In this document: positions 28,922 through 29,438 of the stretch, piece after piece
How the letters are laid out: each line of letters begins with the position of its first letter
Position numbering within the stretch: position 1 is the stretch's first letter
Assembly: GCA_040758475.1 (NCBI GenBank)
Contig: JBFLVN010000008.1
Span: 1 to 29,438 of the forward strand
Reading direction: 5' to 3'
Length of the DNA: 29,438 nt
DNA from: JBFLVN01 sp040758475
GTDB lineage: Bacteria; JAGRBM01
The notes under the pieces: generated by a model
What the model saw: only the letters and a program-made list of their open reading frames with translations
The model's database searches: none
What the model was told of the DNA's origin: nothing
Program-made: the position numbers and the translations under genes

Positions 28922-29296
28922 TTATTCCGGCATGCCCAGCAGGGAGAGGACTTTCGAGCGGAGGTTCCCCGGCGAATAGGGCTTGTTCATAAAGGCCGTG
29001 CAGCCGGCCTGGAGGGCTGTTTCCTCCGAACCTGTGGCCGTGAGCATGAGGATGGGGAGCTTGGAGAACTCGGGAATCCGCCGGAGCGCCTCCGTCACCT
29101 CATAACCGTTCATCTTGGGCATGTTCATGTCCATGATGATGAGGTCGGGTTTGAGGGCCTTGGCTTTCTCAAAGGCTTCCGCCCCGTCGAAGGCGTCGAC
29201 GAATTCCACGTTGATGTTCCGCAGGGAATTGCGGATGAGCTTCGAGAGGATCTCGAAGTCCTCGGCGATGAGGATTTTTTTCGCCGCTGTCGGCAT
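28922..29296 (-). CDS. Stand-alone response-regulator receiver protein (CheY-like)
   Basis: The 124-residue protein is a single receiver domain: acidic pocket in ILIAEDFE, phospho-acceptor Asp in LIIMDMNMPKMNG, Thr in LMLTATG and Lys in FMNKPYSP. There is no output domain. I start it at the ATG at 29296 because the receiver fold begins there; the frame remains open further upstream as low-complexity sequence. A minus-strand TATAGT at 29400-29405 would give a leader of about 97 bases. No kinase or chemotaxis gene is adjacent, so its partner is unknown. Confidence 0.92.
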   Translation of the reverse strand: MPTAAKKILIAEDFEILSKLIRNSLRNINVEFVDAFDGAEAFEKAKALKPDLIIMDMNMPKMNGYEVTEALRRIPEFSKLPILMLTATGSEETALQAGCTAFMNKPYSPGNLRSKVLSLLGMPE

Positions 29297-29399
29297 GGCT
29301 TGGTGCGGGCGAACCTTAACACGGCCCCGCCGCCCGCGAAAGGGTTTGGGGGCGGTTAACCGGCTGGAGCCGCCCAATTGACAGCCCCCGGCCAGCCAC

Positions 29400-29405
29400 A
29401 CTATA
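29400..29405 (-). promoter_or_regulatory. Candidate -10 hexamer of the receiver gene
   Basis: Minus-strand TATAGT (5 of 6 matches to TATAAT). No -35 can be recognised in the GC-rich sequence up to the window edge, so this is weak. Confidence 0.3.
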
Positions 29406-29438
29406 GACCCCGGCCGCGGCCCCTTTGGGGCCCTTTTC

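Overview
This is a GC-rich, densely coded window from a Gram-negative bacterium. The envelope evidence is an RND pump, a predicted outer-membrane beta-barrel, a secreted HtrA protease and a MacAB-like exporter. A radical SAM enzyme, an orphan acyl-CoA-dehydratase-activase pair and a bacterial-type 2x[4Fe-4S] ferredoxin suggest anaerobic or microaerobic metabolism. The phylum cannot be fixed from the sequence; an uncultivated deltaproteobacterial-type or related deep lineage is a guess. I see no tRNA, rRNA, CRISPR array, insertion sequence or phage gene, and no gene-free stretch longer than about 210 bases.

Layout. 1-3.0 kb: a 5'-truncated radical SAM protein converges on an NtrC-type sigma-54 activator. 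3.1-6.9 kb: nadD, then a 1069-residue membrane/coiled-coil protein (DUF4175-like). 7.0-11.3 kb: an RND adaptor and pump whose genes overlap by 4 bases. 11.3-11.9 kb: a TetR regulator, convergent with the pump and divergent from the next operon. 12.2-17.6 kb: two large genes of the 2-hydroxyacyl-CoA dehydratase activase (BadF/HgdC) superfamily, closed by a strong terminator. 17.8-19.5 kb: an outer-membrane barrel protein and a DyP-type peroxidase. 19.5-21.5 kb: a ClC channel/antiporter with a cytoplasmic regulatory tail, on the minus strand. 21.7-25.9 kb: a four-gene MacA / ATPase / two-FtsX-permease operon. 26.1-29.4 kb: ferredoxin, HtrA (minus), a secreted formylglycine-generating-enzyme-like protein, and a stand-alone receiver protein (minus).

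The strongest candidate for something under-described is the activase pair. The first protein (1214 residues) carries two complete actin-fold activase units in one chain, each with its own cluster-cysteine pair 39 residues apart. That is the spacing of the two cluster ligands of the homodimeric activator HgdC. It then has a third cysteine cluster and a DUF2229-type reductase-like region. The second protein (549 residues) supplies what looks like the remaining dehydratase-like half. No conventional hydroxyacyl-CoA dehydratase, CoA-transferase or ligase lies beside them, so the reaction driven is unknown.

Regulation. The 200-base AT-rich region between tetR and the activase operon has several inverted repeats, one inside the predicted tetR promoter. 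Four genes (the NtrC-type regulator, nadD, the DUF4175-like gene and macA-like) have a -10-like hexamer only 6-9 bases before the start codon and no convincing Shine-Dalgarno. Several others have clear GGAGG-type sites. This suggests a mixture of leaderless and leadered mRNAs.
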